From: Lentilactobacillus raoultii
GTDB lineage: Bacteria > Bacillota > Bacilli > Lactobacillales > Lactobacillaceae
NCBI RefSeq assembly: GCF_900411375.1
Contig: NZ_LS423004.1
Coordinates: 1 to 58,351 of the forward strand
Direction of reading: 5' to 3'
Length of the DNA stretch: 58,351 nucleotides
In this document: positions 8,037 to 17,880 of the stretch, in pieces
How positions within the stretch are numbered: position 1 is the stretch's first letter
Layout of the letters: every line of letters begins with the position of its first letter
Program-made: the position numbers and the translations under genes
Notes under the pieces: generated by a model
What the model was told of the DNA's origin: nothing
Seen by the model: only the letters and a program-made list of their open reading frames with translations
The model's database searches: none

Positions 8037-9413
8037 ATGAAAGTTGCATCTAACGAAGGAGAAATTGTCTCTCACCCATCAACACAGACAAAAAGCCAGC
8101 ATTTACCGCGATTAAGCCGCCTGACCATCTTTGCGATGACCTTTGGCTTCTTTGGGGTCAACATGGCCTTTTCACTTCAGCAATCCCAACTGGGGCGAAT
8201 CTTTCAAACCATTGGCACTGATCCGAATAAGTTAGGCTTCTTCTTTATTCTGCCACCACTTGCAGGCATGGTGATTCAGCCATTAATCGGTAAATATTCT
8301 GATCAGACGTGGAATCGCTTCGGACGACGGATGCCTTACCTGTTAATCGGTGCGCCGGCCGCTGCCATCGTGTTGATTTTGTTGCCCAATGCCGGTTCAT
8401 TTGGCTTTGGGTACGGCTCGGCCGCTGCCTTGTGGTTTGCAGCCGTTGCGACACTTTTTATGGATCTAACGTCCAATGTTTGCATGCAGCCGTTCAAGAT
8501 GGTGATTGGTGACATGGTGAATGAGGATCAAAAAGATCTGGCCTGGTCGTGGCAGCAGTCTTTCTCAAACCTGGGTGGTGTCGTTGCCACACTCATTCCG
8601 TTTATCTTGGCATTTATTGGGATTCCCAACGTGGCATCCAAAGGGGAAGTTCCACTGACCGTTCGCATTGCATTTTATTTAGCTGCCGCAATCTTATTGC
8701 TGACATCGATTTTGACGATTATCAAGGTTCACGAATACAATCCTAAGCAGTATGCTGCTTATCATGGATTAGATGTCAATCAACAGGCGGATCAGCCGGG
8801 ATTATTGCAATTATTAAAAGAGGCCCCAAAAGTTTTCTGGGAAATTTCAATTGTCCAATTTTTCACTTGGTTTGCGATTCTATATTCTTGGACCTATGCG
8901 ACTGGTGCGATTTCACTTAATGTTTGGCACACCAGTAATCCAGCTTCGGCAGGCTATCAAGCGGCTGGAAATTGGTTTGGCGTCTTGACCTGCATTCAGT
9001 CAATTGCGGCCGTCCTGTGGGGATTACTGGTGCAATCTCATACCCAACCAAGTCACCGAAAATTCTGGTATCAAGTTGGATTGGCAGCTGGGGCGGTTGG
9101 CTTCATTTCGATCTTTTTCATCCACAGTAAATATTTGTTGATTATCCCGTTTGTTTTGATTGGGATTACCTATCTGGTGATGAACACCCAGCCGTTTTCA
9201 TTGTTGACTGAAGCTTTGAATGGTCGCCATGAAGGCTCCTATTTAGGCTTATTCAACTGCAGTATCTGCCTGCCACAAATTGTGGCTTCGGTGGCCAGCT
9301 TTTGGATTTTTCCGCTGGTTGGCCACTCGATGCCGGGAATGTTTCTGGTTGGTGGTATCTCGTTGATTTTGGCGACACTGTCGGTTCGTTTGATTCATTC
9401 AAAATTTGATTGA
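8037..9413 (+). CDS. MFS disaccharide transporter, SLC45/sucrose-maltose type
   Basis: Twelve hydrophobic segments in 458 residues. The loop after the second helix, GKYSDQTWNRFGRRMPY, is the RxGRR signature of the major facilitator superfamily and is worded as in the SLC45/SUC-like subgroup that moves sucrose, maltose or related alpha-glucosides with protons. It follows a LacI gene and precedes a GH13 glucosidase by 57 bp, so uptake and hydrolysis of one alpha-glucoside are coupled. The start is well defined by AAGGGGG with 9-10 nt spacing. Substrate is inferred from context only. Confidence 0.85.
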   Translation: MKVASNEGEIVSHPSTQTKSQHLPRLSRLTIFAMTFGFFGVNMAFSLQQSQLGRIFQTIGTDPNKLGFFFILPPLAGMVIQPLIGKYSDQTWNRFGRRMPYLLIGAPAAAIVLILLPNAGSFGFGYGSAAALWFAAVATLFMDLTSNVCMQPFKMVIGDMVNEDQKDLAWSWQQSFSNLGGVVATLIPFILAFIGIPNVASKGEVPLTVRIAFYLAAAILLLTSILTIIKVHEYNPKQYAAYHGLDVNQQADQPGLLQLLKEAPKVFWEISIVQFFTWFAILYSWTYATGAISLNVWHTSNPASAGYQAAGNWFGVLTCIQSIAAVLWGLLVQSHTQPSHRKFWYQVGLAAGAVGFISIFFIHSKYLLIIPFVLIGITYLVMNTQPFSLLTEALNGRHEGSYLGLFNCSICLPQIVASVASFWIFPLVGHSMPGMFLVGGISLILATLSVRLIHSKFD

Positions 9414-9470
9414 AATTAAGCAGGTTCCGCATGATAATCAAACTAGAAAACGAAGATAAGGAGAATTGAC

Positions 9471-11138
9471 ATGACACATAAATGGTGGCAAAGCGCAGTG
9501 GTTTATCAGATTTATCCAATGAGTTTTCAAGACAGCAATCAGGATGGTATCGGGGATCTACCAGGAATTACCAGCCGCTTGGACTATCTTCAAAAGTTGG
9601 GGGTTGACGTGATTTGGCTTAACCCGATTTACCGGTCACCCGATCAAGATAACGGTTACGATATTGCCGATTATCGAGCAATTAACCCAAAGTATGGCAC
9701 GATGACCGATTTTGACGCGCTATTGGCGGCTACGCATGCGCATGGGATGAAACTGTTGATGGATTTAGTGGTCAATCATACGTCAGCTCAGCACAAGTGG
9801 TTTCAAGAAAGTCAAAAATCAAAGGACAATCCGTATGCTGACTACTATATTTGGCGTGACCCGGTTGATGGTCACGAACCAAATAACTGGCGATCAGCTT
9901 TCAGTGGCCCGGCTTGGACCTATGTGCCGGCGCGTGGTCAGTATTATTTGCACCTGTTCGCACCGGGGCAGCCCGATTTGAATTGGGAAAATCCTAAAGT
10001 TCGAGAAGAAGTCTTCAACATTGAACGGTTTTGGCTGGATAAGGGCGTTGATGGTTTTCGAATGGACGTGATTAATTTAATTGCCAAACCGGCAGGACTA
10101 CCGGATGTTCCGGGAACCCCAACGGCTGGGACCACGTTAAATTTTGTCGCTGATGGGAAGCGTCTAAACGAATTTTTACGACAAATGAATGCTGAAGTTT
10201 TGTCGCACTACGATGTGATGACGGTTGGTGAGATGCCAGGATCAACGCCGGAAGACGCGATTAAATACACTGGGTTGAATAGTCATGAACTAAATATGGT
10301 CTTTCAATTTCAGCACGTTAATTTAAGTCCCAACCCGGATGTACGAATCGGGAAATGGTACGATCAGCCAGTTAAGCTAACTGACTTGAAAGTCGCTTTA
10401 AATCGTTGGCAGAAGGCCCTTGATGGTAAAGGCTGGAACAGCTTGTACTGGAATAATCATGATCAACCGCGAGCCGTTTCCCGCTTTAGTAACGACGATC
10501 CCGAGTACCGTGTCCGGGCAGCGAAAATGTTAGCAACTACACTTCATATGATGCAAGGCACACCATATATTTATGAAGGTGAAGAAATTGGGATGACCAA
10601 TGCCCATTTCACCCGGCTTGATCAATATGAGGATTTAGAGTCCATTAATATTTATCACGAGATGGTTGATCACCGAAAACTGGTTGACGGACCAACCATG
10701 CTAAAGTACATGGCTAATATCTCTCGAGATAACGCTCGAACCCCGATGCAGTGGACGGATGGGGAAAACGCCGGCTTTACCAAAGGGAATCCATGGTATG
10801 CCTTAAATGCTAATTATCCGGCAATTAATGTTAAACAAGCCTTGGCAGATCGCACATCGGTTTTTTATCACTATCAAAAGTTGATTCAGTTGCGGCATGA
10901 AACAGATCTGATTAAATATGGCACGTTTGAGGAACTTGATCCAGCCGATAACCAAGTTTACGCTTATCGACGCCATTATCAGGGGCAGACATTGTTAGTG
11001 ATCAGTAACTTCACCGATCAAACCGTTACCCGCGATTATCAGCAGCGCGAAGCTGGTCAACTGTTGATTAGTAATTATCGGGATGATCGGGGAACCCAAT
11101 TGCGACCGTACGAAAGTAAATGTTACTTGTTTAACTAA
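9471..11138 (+). CDS. GH13 subfamily 31-like alpha-glucosidase (oligo-1,6-glucosidase type)
   Basis: Hydrolyses alpha-glucosidic bonds in the cytoplasm. The 555-residue protein has all GH13 regions: DLVVNH (region I), DGFRMDVIN with the nucleophile Asp (region II), GEMPG with the acid/base Glu (region III) and NNHDQPR with the transition-state Asp (region IV). The Val right after the nucleophile (MDVIN) is the residue linked in this family to alpha-1,6 preference, while alpha-1,4 enzymes usually carry Thr or Ala. Isomaltose and isomalto-oligosaccharides are therefore the likely substrates, with sucrose possible. RBS AAGGAG precedes the ATG. A strong terminator follows. Confidence 0.92.
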   Translation: MTHKWWQSAVVYQIYPMSFQDSNQDGIGDLPGITSRLDYLQKLGVDVIWLNPIYRSPDQDNGYDIADYRAINPKYGTMTDFDALLAATHAHGMKLLMDLVVNHTSAQHKWFQESQKSKDNPYADYYIWRDPVDGHEPNNWRSAFSGPAWTYVPARGQYYLHLFAPGQPDLNWENPKVREEVFNIERFWLDKGVDGFRMDVINLIAKPAGLPDVPGTPTAGTTLNFVADGKRLNEFLRQMNAEVLSHYDVMTVGEMPGSTPEDAIKYTGLNSHELNMVFQFQHVNLSPNPDVRIGKWYDQPVKLTDLKVALNRWQKALDGKGWNSLYWNNHDQPRAVSRFSNDDPEYRVRAAKMLATTLHMMQGTPYIYEGEEIGMTNAHFTRLDQYEDLESINIYHEMVDHRKLVDGPTMLKYMANISRDNARTPMQWTDGENAGFTKGNPWYALNANYPAINVKQALADRTSVFYHYQKLIQLRHETDLIKYGTFEELDPADNQVYAYRRHYQGQTLLVISNFTDQTVTRDYQQREAGQLLISNYRDDRGTQLRPYESKCYLFN

Positions 11139-11152
11139 TACTACAAAGTAAA

Positions 11153-11218
11153 AGTATCACTAGTCGTCATCACTTCCGAAAAATAAGGAAGTTGGTGTTG
11201 GCTAGTGATACTTTTTTC
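11153..11218 (+). terminator. Intrinsic terminator of the MFS-GH13 operon
   Basis: AGTATCACTAG (11153-11163) pairs perfectly with CTAGTGATACT (11202-11212), followed by a run of T. Confidence 0.9.
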
Positions 11219-11356
11219 TTTAAATTTAATAGAAATGGATGGTCAAAAGTTGATCAGTTAATGATTAATTTTTCTGAGTTTTGAGAAATGTCACTTTTAT
11301 ACACTAAACCTACAGATTCGTGTGACATTTTAGCACTAAATCTACTTTTGATGACG

Positions 11357-11391
11357 TTGAAACCGGTTTCTTTGCTGTATTAACATATAAT
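11357..11391 (+). promoter_or_regulatory. cre-like site and -10 box before the GH27-GPH operon
   Basis: TTGAAACCGGTTTCTT (11357-11372) is a palindromic cre-type sequence. TATAAT at 11386-11391 is a perfect -10, but no good -35 is present at 17 bp, consistent with dependence on the neighbouring AraC-type activator and repression by CcpA. Confidence 0.6.
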
Positions 11392-11509
11392 TGTGAATCA
11401 CATAAGGACAATGAGGTACGGGTAATCATAAATAAAAAGGGGTGCATCAACGGTTTAATAAATTGACTAATGATGGGTAATCAGAAATTTTGGAGGGGTT
11501 GAATTATAA

Positions 11510-12781
11510 ATGGAAAAGTTTAGACAATTCGCCGAAGTGCCGCCCAAGGGTTGGAATAGTTGGGATGGCTATGGGGCCTCAGTTCGTGAAGATGAAGTCA
11601 AGCGAAACGCTGATTATATGAGTCAGCACTTAAAACAATTTGGCTGGCAATATATTACAGTTGATATTCAATGGTATGAGCCCACAGCCGATTCGTCAAA
11701 ATATCATAATTTTGCGCCGTTGGTCATGGACGAGTACTCACGATTAGTACCGGATGCAAAGCGGTTTCCTTCAGCTGGAAATGGTAACGGTTTCAAGCCG
11801 CTGGCTGACTATATTCACAAATTGGGACTTAAATTTGGGATTCATATCATGCGTGGCATTCCGCGTCAGGCAGTGCATAATGCCACACCAATTAAAGGGA
11901 CGAGTAAAACTGCGCGCGACATTGCGTTAAATAACGTTTGCCCATGGAACTCAGATATGTATGGTGTCAATACAGACATGCCGGAAGGCCAGGGATATTA
12001 TGATTCGTTATTGGCACTGTATGCTTCCTGGGGCGTTGATTTTATCAAATGTGATGATATTGCTAATTCCGTCATTTATAATGGGACGCTTAAGAAAGAA
12101 GTTGAAGCGTTAAGAAAAGCCATCGATAAAACCGGCCGTAACATTGTATTGTCGTTGTCGCCAGGTCCGGCGCCAGTTGAAAATGGGGCTTTTTTCCAGC
12201 GTAATGCCAATATGTGGCGAATTACGGATGATTTTTGGGATGAGTGGTCACTGCTTTTAAACATGTTTGATCGAGCCGAAAAATGGTCAGCCATGTCACG
12301 CCCAGGAAATTGGCCGGATTGTGATATGTTACCACTGGGACATATTGGGATTCGTTCAGTTGACGGGCCTGGCGGAAATCGACAAACCCGTTTTACCAAG
12401 TCTGAACAAAAAACTATGATGACCCTTTGGACAATGATGCAGTCACCATTAATCATGGGCGGAGAGTTGCCAGATCTTGATGAGTGGACGACCAGCTTAC
12501 TGACTAATCAGGAATTGTTAAAAATGGATGATCAAATTACTGAAAAATATCAAACTTATCGGGATGCCAAACTTATCACGTGGCATGCGGAAAGCTTACA
12601 GAGCAAGTACGATGCAATTTTTAATATTTCAGATACTGAATTGCAACTGACTGGTGCCCAATTTGTTGCTTTGGGATTACCACTAACTGGCCATGATATT
12701 TGGCAGAACAAAGATGTTGAACTTTCGAAAGATCAGTCAATTAAAATTGAGTCGCATGATGTTTATTTACTAAGGAGTTGA
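11510..12781 (+). CDS. GH27-family glycosidase, probable alpha-galactosidase
   Basis: The 423-residue product begins with the GH27 hallmark PKGWNSWDGYG. The catalytic nucleophile region appears as VDFIKCDDIAN (YxKxD position) and the acid/base Asp as MWRITDDFWDEW, so the active site looks intact. GH27 retains alpha-galactosidases, with a few beta-L-arabinopyranosidases and related enzymes; this sequence belongs to a less classical branch (KCDD instead of KYDN), so the exact sugar is uncertain. No signal peptide, hence intracellular. Its stop codon overlaps the RBS region of the GPH transporter gene, and an AraC regulator plus a GH36 alpha-galactosidase lie downstream, which supports alpha-galactoside use. 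Confidence 0.82.
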   Translation: MEKFRQFAEVPPKGWNSWDGYGASVREDEVKRNADYMSQHLKQFGWQYITVDIQWYEPTADSSKYHNFAPLVMDEYSRLVPDAKRFPSAGNGNGFKPLADYIHKLGLKFGIHIMRGIPRQAVHNATPIKGTSKTARDIALNNVCPWNSDMYGVNTDMPEGQGYYDSLLALYASWGVDFIKCDDIANSVIYNGTLKKEVEALRKAIDKTGRNIVLSLSPGPAPVENGAFFQRNANMWRITDDFWDEWSLLLNMFDRAEKWSAMSRPGNWPDCDMLPLGHIGIRSVDGPGGNRQTRFTKSEQKTMMTLWTMMQSPLIMGGELPDLDEWTTSLLTNQELLKMDDQITEKYQTYRDAKLITWHAESLQSKYDAIFNISDTELQLTGAQFVALGLPLTGHDIWQNKDVELSKDQSIKIESHDVYLLRS

Positions 12782-12786
12782 TAAAA

Positions 12787-14175
12787 ATGGCTGAAAATAC
12801 AGCAATGAAAGTGAAAAATGAGAAGTTTCCAGCGGGTTCATCCCGCAAAAAAGTTGGTGTTCTTGAAAAGTTAAGTTATGCTAACTTGGACTTTTCAGGA
12901 CAACTGGTTGCAACGGTAGTCAATAGTTATTTAATGTATTTCTTTACTGATGTCGCCTTAATTTCGGCTGCTTCGACCGGACTCATTTTGTTAATCGCTC
13001 GAGTAGTAGATGCCGTTGGTGCGCCAGTGTGGGGAACATTTATCGATATGACCCATTCAAAATACGGCAAAGCACGACCCTATTTCCTGTGGTTGGCGTT
13101 ACCTTATGCGGCCAGTGGTATTCTGCTATTTTGGGCACCCAGTTTAAGTACGTCTGCTAAAGCTTTATATTGTGCAATTGTTTACATGATTTATGGTGTT
13201 TTGTATTTAGGGATCAACGCACCAATTACTACGATTTTACCGTTGATTAGTTCCAAGCCTGACGAACGGGTTGTATTGAACTCTTGGCGGATGGTTGGTT
13301 CAAATTTAGGTGTGTTTGTCGTTAATTCATTAACGTTACCATTAGTTGCTTTCTTTGGTGGTGGAAATGATGTTGTTGGTTTTCGAATTTTTATTGTCAT
13401 TTTTGCCTGCTTGAATTTAGCTGGAACGTTGTTCTCATTTGGCCACGTTCGTGAACGGGTTATTGTGCCAAGTAGCCAGCGAGTTACTTTAAGAAGAAGT
13501 ATCCATGCCATGAACAAAAATTGGCCATGGTTCATTATTGTTGGGGGTAATTTCCTATTTTGGGTGGCACAACAAGGCCGTCAGCAATCAATGGTTTATT
13601 ACTTCACGTATTACTTCCACAATAAAGGATTTGTGACATTATTTAACTCAATTGCGATCATTCAAGTACTTGGCGTCCTTTCCATTCCATTCCTGAACAA
13701 GTTGATGTCTAAAAGCCATATCTGGGCCTCAGGATTAGCAATTGCTGTAATTGGCCAATTTATCATTATGTTTTCTGGTTTAAATCCAGTTGGCGCAATT
13801 GTCGGCTGGCTGGTAGCTAATGTTGGGTCCGGAATTGCTGTATCGATGCCGTTTGCGATGTTAGGCTCTGCTGTTGATTACGGTGAATGGAAAAATGGCG
13901 TTAACGCAGCTGGCATTTTGACTACGATCGGTTCAGCATTCTGTATGTCAATGGGCCAAGGACTGGCTGGCGCTTTGAACGGTAAAATTATGTCAGCCTT
14001 TGGCTACGTGGCTAATCAGGCGCAAACTGCCCATGCGTTAATTGGGATCAAGCTTTCCTTTAACTGGGTCACAATTTTAATGTATGGAGTTGCAATTGTA
14101 CCGGCACTTCTTTATTTCCACTATGAAAAGATGGAAAAGGATATTACTAAAGAACTTTCTAAGACTCGAGCTTAA
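12787..14175 (+). CDS. GPH-family sugar:cation symporter (MelB-like)
   Basis: Glycoside-pentoside-hexuronide permease with about twelve membrane helices in 462 residues. The typical entry LSYANLDFSGQLVATVVNSYLMYFFTDV contains the FxxYF-TD region of the family, and DMTHSKYGKARPYFLW is the loop 2-3 signature. Placement between GH27 and GH36 genes points to uptake of melibiose or another alpha-galactoside. I moved the start from the TTG at 12778 to the ATG at 12787, because AAGGAG at 12772-12777 is then 9 nt away. Terminator at 14197. Confidence 0.88.
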   Translation: MAENTAMKVKNEKFPAGSSRKKVGVLEKLSYANLDFSGQLVATVVNSYLMYFFTDVALISAASTGLILLIARVVDAVGAPVWGTFIDMTHSKYGKARPYFLWLALPYAASGILLFWAPSLSTSAKALYCAIVYMIYGVLYLGINAPITTILPLISSKPDERVVLNSWRMVGSNLGVFVVNSLTLPLVAFFGGGNDVVGFRIFIVIFACLNLAGTLFSFGHVRERVIVPSSQRVTLRRSIHAMNKNWPWFIIVGGNFLFWVAQQGRQQSMVYYFTYYFHNKGFVTLFNSIAIIQVLGVLSIPFLNKLMSKSHIWASGLAIAVIGQFIIMFSGLNPVGAIVGWLVANVGSGIAVSMPFAMLGSAVDYGEWKNGVNAAGILTTIGSAFCMSMGQGLAGALNGKIMSAFGYVANQAQTAHALIGIKLSFNWVTILMYGVAIVPALLYFHYEKMEKDITKELSKTRA

Positions 14176-14194
14176 AATTAGCTTGTGTGGTCAA

Positions 14195-14395
14195 TTAAAA
14201 AGAGTGGGTAATCAGCGATTGTGCTGGTTGTCCACTCTTTTTTAAGAAGTCGTAATTTAATGATAGCGAAGTTTGAATTGGTTGGCCTTCTTGGTGATGT
14301 TTTTGAAGCATTGAGTAACCAATGAAAAGTGCATCTACAATAATAATGATTAGTAATAGAAACAAAAAATTGCCATGTTTTTTTGGATGATTCAT
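14195..14395 (-). CDS. Small single-span membrane protein next to an AraC regulator
   Basis: A 66-residue ORF with a short basic N-terminus, one strong membrane helix (FLFLLLIIIIVDALFIGYSM) and a polar tail. GGAGG lies 7-8 nt before the ATG, and the gene begins 18 bp after the araC-type gene ends, so translation coupling is likely. Its last codons overlap the bidirectional terminator stem. I do not recognise the family. It could be a small modulator of the transporter or regulator, but there is no direct evidence. Confidence 0.6.
   Translation of the reverse strand: MNHPKKHGNFLFLLLIIIIVDALFIGYSMLQKHHQEGQPIQTSLSLNYDFLKKSGQPAQSLITHSF
14197..14243. terminator. Bidirectional terminator between the GPH gene and the small membrane protein
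   Basis: AAAAAGAGTGG (14197-14207) pairs with CCACTCTTTTT (14232-14242), with T-runs at both ends for the convergent genes. Confidence 0.85.
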
Positions 14396-14413
14396 TTTTA
14401 AGCCTCCAAAGAA

Positions 14414-15352
14414 TTATTTAAAGCGACGACGATAATTTTCCGTGTTTTTTGTGATGGGAACTTCTGGATCGAAGCTGCTACTATCAAGAAATTGTTGGGG
14501 ATAGGCCCGACGAAATTGAGAAGGCGTCAAACTGGTATGCTTTTTATACATTTTCATAAATTGCTTTTCATCTGAATAATAGGCCATCCCGGCAATTTGT
14601 TTAATTGGCAGATTGGTGCGCACCAATAACTCGTTAGCCTTGTCAACCTTTAAGCTGTTAATATACTGAATAACAGTTTGTTTGGATTGTTGTTTAAAAA
14701 TCCTAACCAAATAGTGAGGATTTAGGTCAAACGCTTCGGCAACGTCACTTACTCTGAGAGATTTTGATAAGTTTGCACGAATCCAACTTTTGATTGAATT
14801 AACTCGAGCTGCACGCTCAGTTAATGGCGGACCAATCACTTTTTGATAATAGTCTTCAGATAACTGAATAAGCAACTCAGTTAGTAAGTAATCAACTGAT
14901 AAACTTGTAAAATAATGATTTGAGGCAACATCAAGAATTTGTTTTGCCAAAACAAATTCCTTTTCAACTGACTTAAGATTAAAGATGAGTGGTAAAACAG
15001 CAGTTTGGCCATCGAATAGATCAATTGGTTTAATGTTTTGCTTTTCCAAATCCACCACCTTTAAGCCATTGGGTTTGGTGAAAAAATGAAACCAGAAATA
15101 TTGAGTACCTTCAGGAGAAACTTTATAACCATGTAGGTGATGGTAAGGTGGCAAAGCAAAAACGTCATTGACATTAAGCTCATAATGGTTATCGTCAACC
15201 TGCATGTACAAGGTTCCCTTAATGACAATAATAATCTCGAAGTTGCCATTGTGATACATAGGCTTGTGCATCCAATTTTTACCTGCCGTAAATTTACCTG
15301 AAGAAATGTGGAGGACGGGTGCACTGAGATTAAAACAGGTAACTGAAAGCAT
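14414..15352 (-). CDS. AraC-family activator of alpha-galactoside genes
   Basis: An N-terminal cupin-like sugar-sensing domain (residues ~1-170, with repeated HxH-type strands such as MYHNGNFEIIIVIKG) is followed by two C-terminal helix-turn-helix motifs, including VSDVAEAFDLNPHYLVRIFKQQ and the signature IKQIAGMAYYSDEKQFMKMYKKHTSLTPSQFRR. The 312-residue size is normal for the MsmR/RafR style. It is divergent from the GH36 gene, and the GH27-GPH operon lies on its other side, so it probably controls both. RBS AGGAGG is ideal. Confidence 0.9.
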   Translation of the reverse strand: MLSVTCFNLSAPVLHISSGKFTAGKNWMHKPMYHNGNFEIIIVIKGTLYMQVDDNHYELNVNDVFALPPYHHLHGYKVSPEGTQYFWFHFFTKPNGLKVVDLEKQNIKPIDLFDGQTAVLPLIFNLKSVEKEFVLAKQILDVASNHYFTSLSVDYLLTELLIQLSEDYYQKVIGPPLTERAARVNSIKSWIRANLSKSLRVSDVAEAFDLNPHYLVRIFKQQSKQTVIQYINSLKVDKANELLVRTNLPIKQIAGMAYYSDEKQFMKMYKKHTSLTPSQFRRAYPQQFLDSSSFDPEVPITKNTENYRRRFK

Positions 15353-15478
15353 TGGTTTGGCCTCCTATCCGTGCCGAAAATGTCGAAACTGACTTAAGTG
15401 ATAAAAGAACACCTAATGTGAGAAAAAATAGTTACAAAACAACACCTTTTCTATCACATCTTCCATTTTAAACGAAAG

Positions 15479-15500
15479 TGAAACCGATTACAATGATACT
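15479..15500 (+). promoter_or_regulatory. cre site and promoter region of the GH36 gene
   Basis: TGAAACCGATTACA (15479-15492) is an excellent match to the cre consensus TGWAARCGNTWNCW (all but one position). TGATACT just after it may serve as the -10. CcpA repression of the galactosidase in the presence of preferred sugar is expected. Confidence 0.65.
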
Positions 15501-15547
15501 TGTAAGGTTAATTTAAAAGCTAGTTTAAAAATATAGGAGTGAAAAAT

Positions 15548-17653
15548 GTGACGTTATTTAACATTGAAACTGATGCAACCAAAATGGGCTTTAAGATTTT
15601 AAAAAATCATAAAGTCGTTTTAACCACTGTTGGCACAAACGATTTATCTCAGGCTGATCCGGAGTTAAAACAACACATGACATTGGTGGAAGTTCAAGTT
15701 ACCGGAAGGGATTTTCATCACAAGGGCTTGAGCTTTGTGGATACTAATCCTGGTCGTGATTTAAAATATGTCAGTCATCATGTTGAAGATCGGCCGGATG
15801 GCAAGTTATTAACTATCGTGCAAGAAGATGATGCTAAGCAACTGCAAGCAACCAGTTATTATCAGCTTTATCAAAACACGCCAGTGATTCGAAGTTGGGT
15901 CGAGATTAAGAATGTGGGAACAGAAGCACTGGGAATCGAATACGTTTCTTCCTTTGCACTAAGTGGGGTCAACCAGGCTAATGATCTGGCCGGCAACTAT
16001 TCAGAAGACAATGTGATTTATATTCCTAACAACGATTGGACAGCTGAAGCCCAGTGGAAAGCCAATTCTTTAAAAGATGCCGGCTTGGATTATTGGGTAG
16101 ATGGTGAAAAGAATCAAGCTTCTACCAAACGAATTAGTATTACCAATAATTCTTCCTGGTCGTGTTCCGAATATTCACCTAATGGCATCTTAGTTAACAC
16201 TAAAACTAATCAGGCGGCAGTTTGGCAAATCGAAAACAATGGTGCCTGGCATTATGAATTGACGGATATTGGTCGTGGTAATTTATTGGCGATTCGTCTT
16301 TCCGGACCGGAAGAGCTGGATAATCACTGGTGGAAAAACTTAAAGGCTGGTGAAAGCTTCACAACAGCTCAGGTGGCATTTGGTCAACTATCCGGTGATT
16401 ATGAAGCGGCTTTAGACGCAATGACTCAGTATCGTCGAAATATTCGGCGGTTAAATGAAGACAACAAAAGCTTGGCCGTTATTTTCAATGATTATATGAA
16501 TGGCTTGTCCGGTGACCCGACGACGTCCAAAGAGATGCCCCTAATTGATGCAGCCAAAAAGGTTGGTTGCGAGTATTTTGTGATCGATTGTGGGTGGTAC
16601 GCCCCTGGTTATTGGTGGGACAGTGTTGGTGAGTGGCAGCCTTCAGAAGAACGCTTCCCAGGTGGCATTGAAAAATTGATTCAATATATTCGTGATCAGG
16701 GATTAACCCCTGGCTTGTGGTTGGAATTAGAAGTAATTGGCATCAAGTCGCCATTGGCAGATAAGCTGCCAGATGACTGGTTCTTTATGCGTCATGGTAA
16801 GCGAGTCATCGATGCCGATCGTTATCACCTCGATTTTACCAATCCGGCAGTCCGAAAATTCGCTGATGAAGTCATTGATCGATTGGTTAAGCAATATGGT
16901 GTTGGATACATTAAAATGGATTACAACATTACGACTGGCATTGGCACGGAATTAAATTCAGACAGTGTCGGAGATGGATTGCTAAAACACAATCGGGCTT
17001 ATCTGAAATGGCTGGATGCCGTTTTCAAACGTTATCCTGACTTGGTGATTGAAAACTGTGGTAGCGGTGGCATGCGTCACGATTACGCCATGTTACAACG
17101 TCACAGCATCCAATCAATGACTGATCAAACCGATTATGTTCGTAACGGCAACATCGCAGCGGTGGGTGCTTCAGTAGTCACACCAGAGCAATGTGCCATT
17201 TGGTCTTATCCACTGCAAAAGGGGGATGAAGAGGAAGTCATCTTTAACATGGTCAACGCGATGTTAGTACGAATTCACCAAAGTGGGTTGTTAAATAAAG
17301 TGACGGGTCATCGGTTGGATTTGGTTGCAGAAGGAATTAAGACATATAAAATTTATTGGGATAAAATCCCATCAATGCTGCCAATTTGGCCGGAAGGTTT
17401 GAGTCAACTGGATGATCCGTGGTTCAGCTACGGCTTAAAGGGTGATCATGAGCTTTATCTGGCCGTTTGGCGGGGTAAAGGTGACCAGGAAAATCATCAA
17501 ATTGATTTAAGCCGTTATGGTCAAGTCACTCAGGTTGAGCAGCTTTATCCTCACGAGGATCGGAGTACGACCCACAAATTAGTTAATCAAACACTTGAAT
17601 TAACTTTTCCAAAGCCTAAGATGGCTCGCCTGTATCGCCTACACTTAAAATAG
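15548..17653 (+). CDS. GH36-family alpha-galactosidase
   Basis: Removes terminal alpha-galactose from melibiose, raffinose-type sugars or related glycosides. About 701 residues: an N-terminal beta-sandwich (to ~300), a TIM barrel with CGWYAPGYWWDSVGEWQPS, the nucleophile Asp in VGYIKMDYN and the conserved ENCGSGGMRHD acid/base region, then a C-terminal beta domain. It is shorter and different at the N-terminus from the usual lactobacillar MelA. The GTG at 15539 is inside the RBS AGGAG, so the GTG at 15548 is the likely start. Divergent AraC regulator; cre site upstream; intracellular (no signal peptide). Confidence 0.9.
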   Translation: MTLFNIETDATKMGFKILKNHKVVLTTVGTNDLSQADPELKQHMTLVEVQVTGRDFHHKGLSFVDTNPGRDLKYVSHHVEDRPDGKLLTIVQEDDAKQLQATSYYQLYQNTPVIRSWVEIKNVGTEALGIEYVSSFALSGVNQANDLAGNYSEDNVIYIPNNDWTAEAQWKANSLKDAGLDYWVDGEKNQASTKRISITNNSSWSCSEYSPNGILVNTKTNQAAVWQIENNGAWHYELTDIGRGNLLAIRLSGPEELDNHWWKNLKAGESFTTAQVAFGQLSGDYEAALDAMTQYRRNIRRLNEDNKSLAVIFNDYMNGLSGDPTTSKEMPLIDAAKKVGCEYFVIDCGWYAPGYWWDSVGEWQPSEERFPGGIEKLIQYIRDQGLTPGLWLELEVIGIKSPLADKLPDDWFFMRHGKRVIDADRYHLDFTNPAVRKFADEVIDRLVKQYGVGYIKMDYNITTGIGTELNSDSVGDGLLKHNRAYLKWLDAVFKRYPDLVIENCGSGGMRHDYAMLQRHSIQSMTDQTDYVRNGNIAAVGASVVTPEQCAIWSYPLQKGDEEEVIFNMVNAMLVRIHQSGLLNKVTGHRLDLVAEGIKTYKIYWDKIPSMLPIWPEGLSQLDDPWFSYGLKGDHELYLAVWRGKGDQENHQIDLSRYGQVTQVEQLYPHEDRSTTHKLVNQTLELTFPKPKMARLYRLHLK

Positions 17654-17674
17654 ACTTATTTCTTCGATTACTTT

Positions 17675-17752
17675 TAAATCGTGGTTGAGTGGCACACTTC
17701 TTGTCATTTAAATTAAGCGGCAGGAAGGCAGCTCTTGATTCCACGATTTTTT
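17675..17752 (+). terminator. Terminator of the GH36 gene
   Basis: AAATCGTGG (17675-17683) pairs with CCACGATTT (17741-17749), followed by TTTTT. The loop is unusually long, about 57 nt. Confidence 0.6.
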
Positions 17753-17880
17753 GTTTGAAAAGTTGTTGATAGAGCTAATTTTTTGACCGCTTAAGCGAAT
17801 TAAGGCACCACTTGCGCAAAATAGATTTACCGGCTTAGCTTATAATGGTCTAATAAGGTTATAGGGAGTGGATGCAAGTC

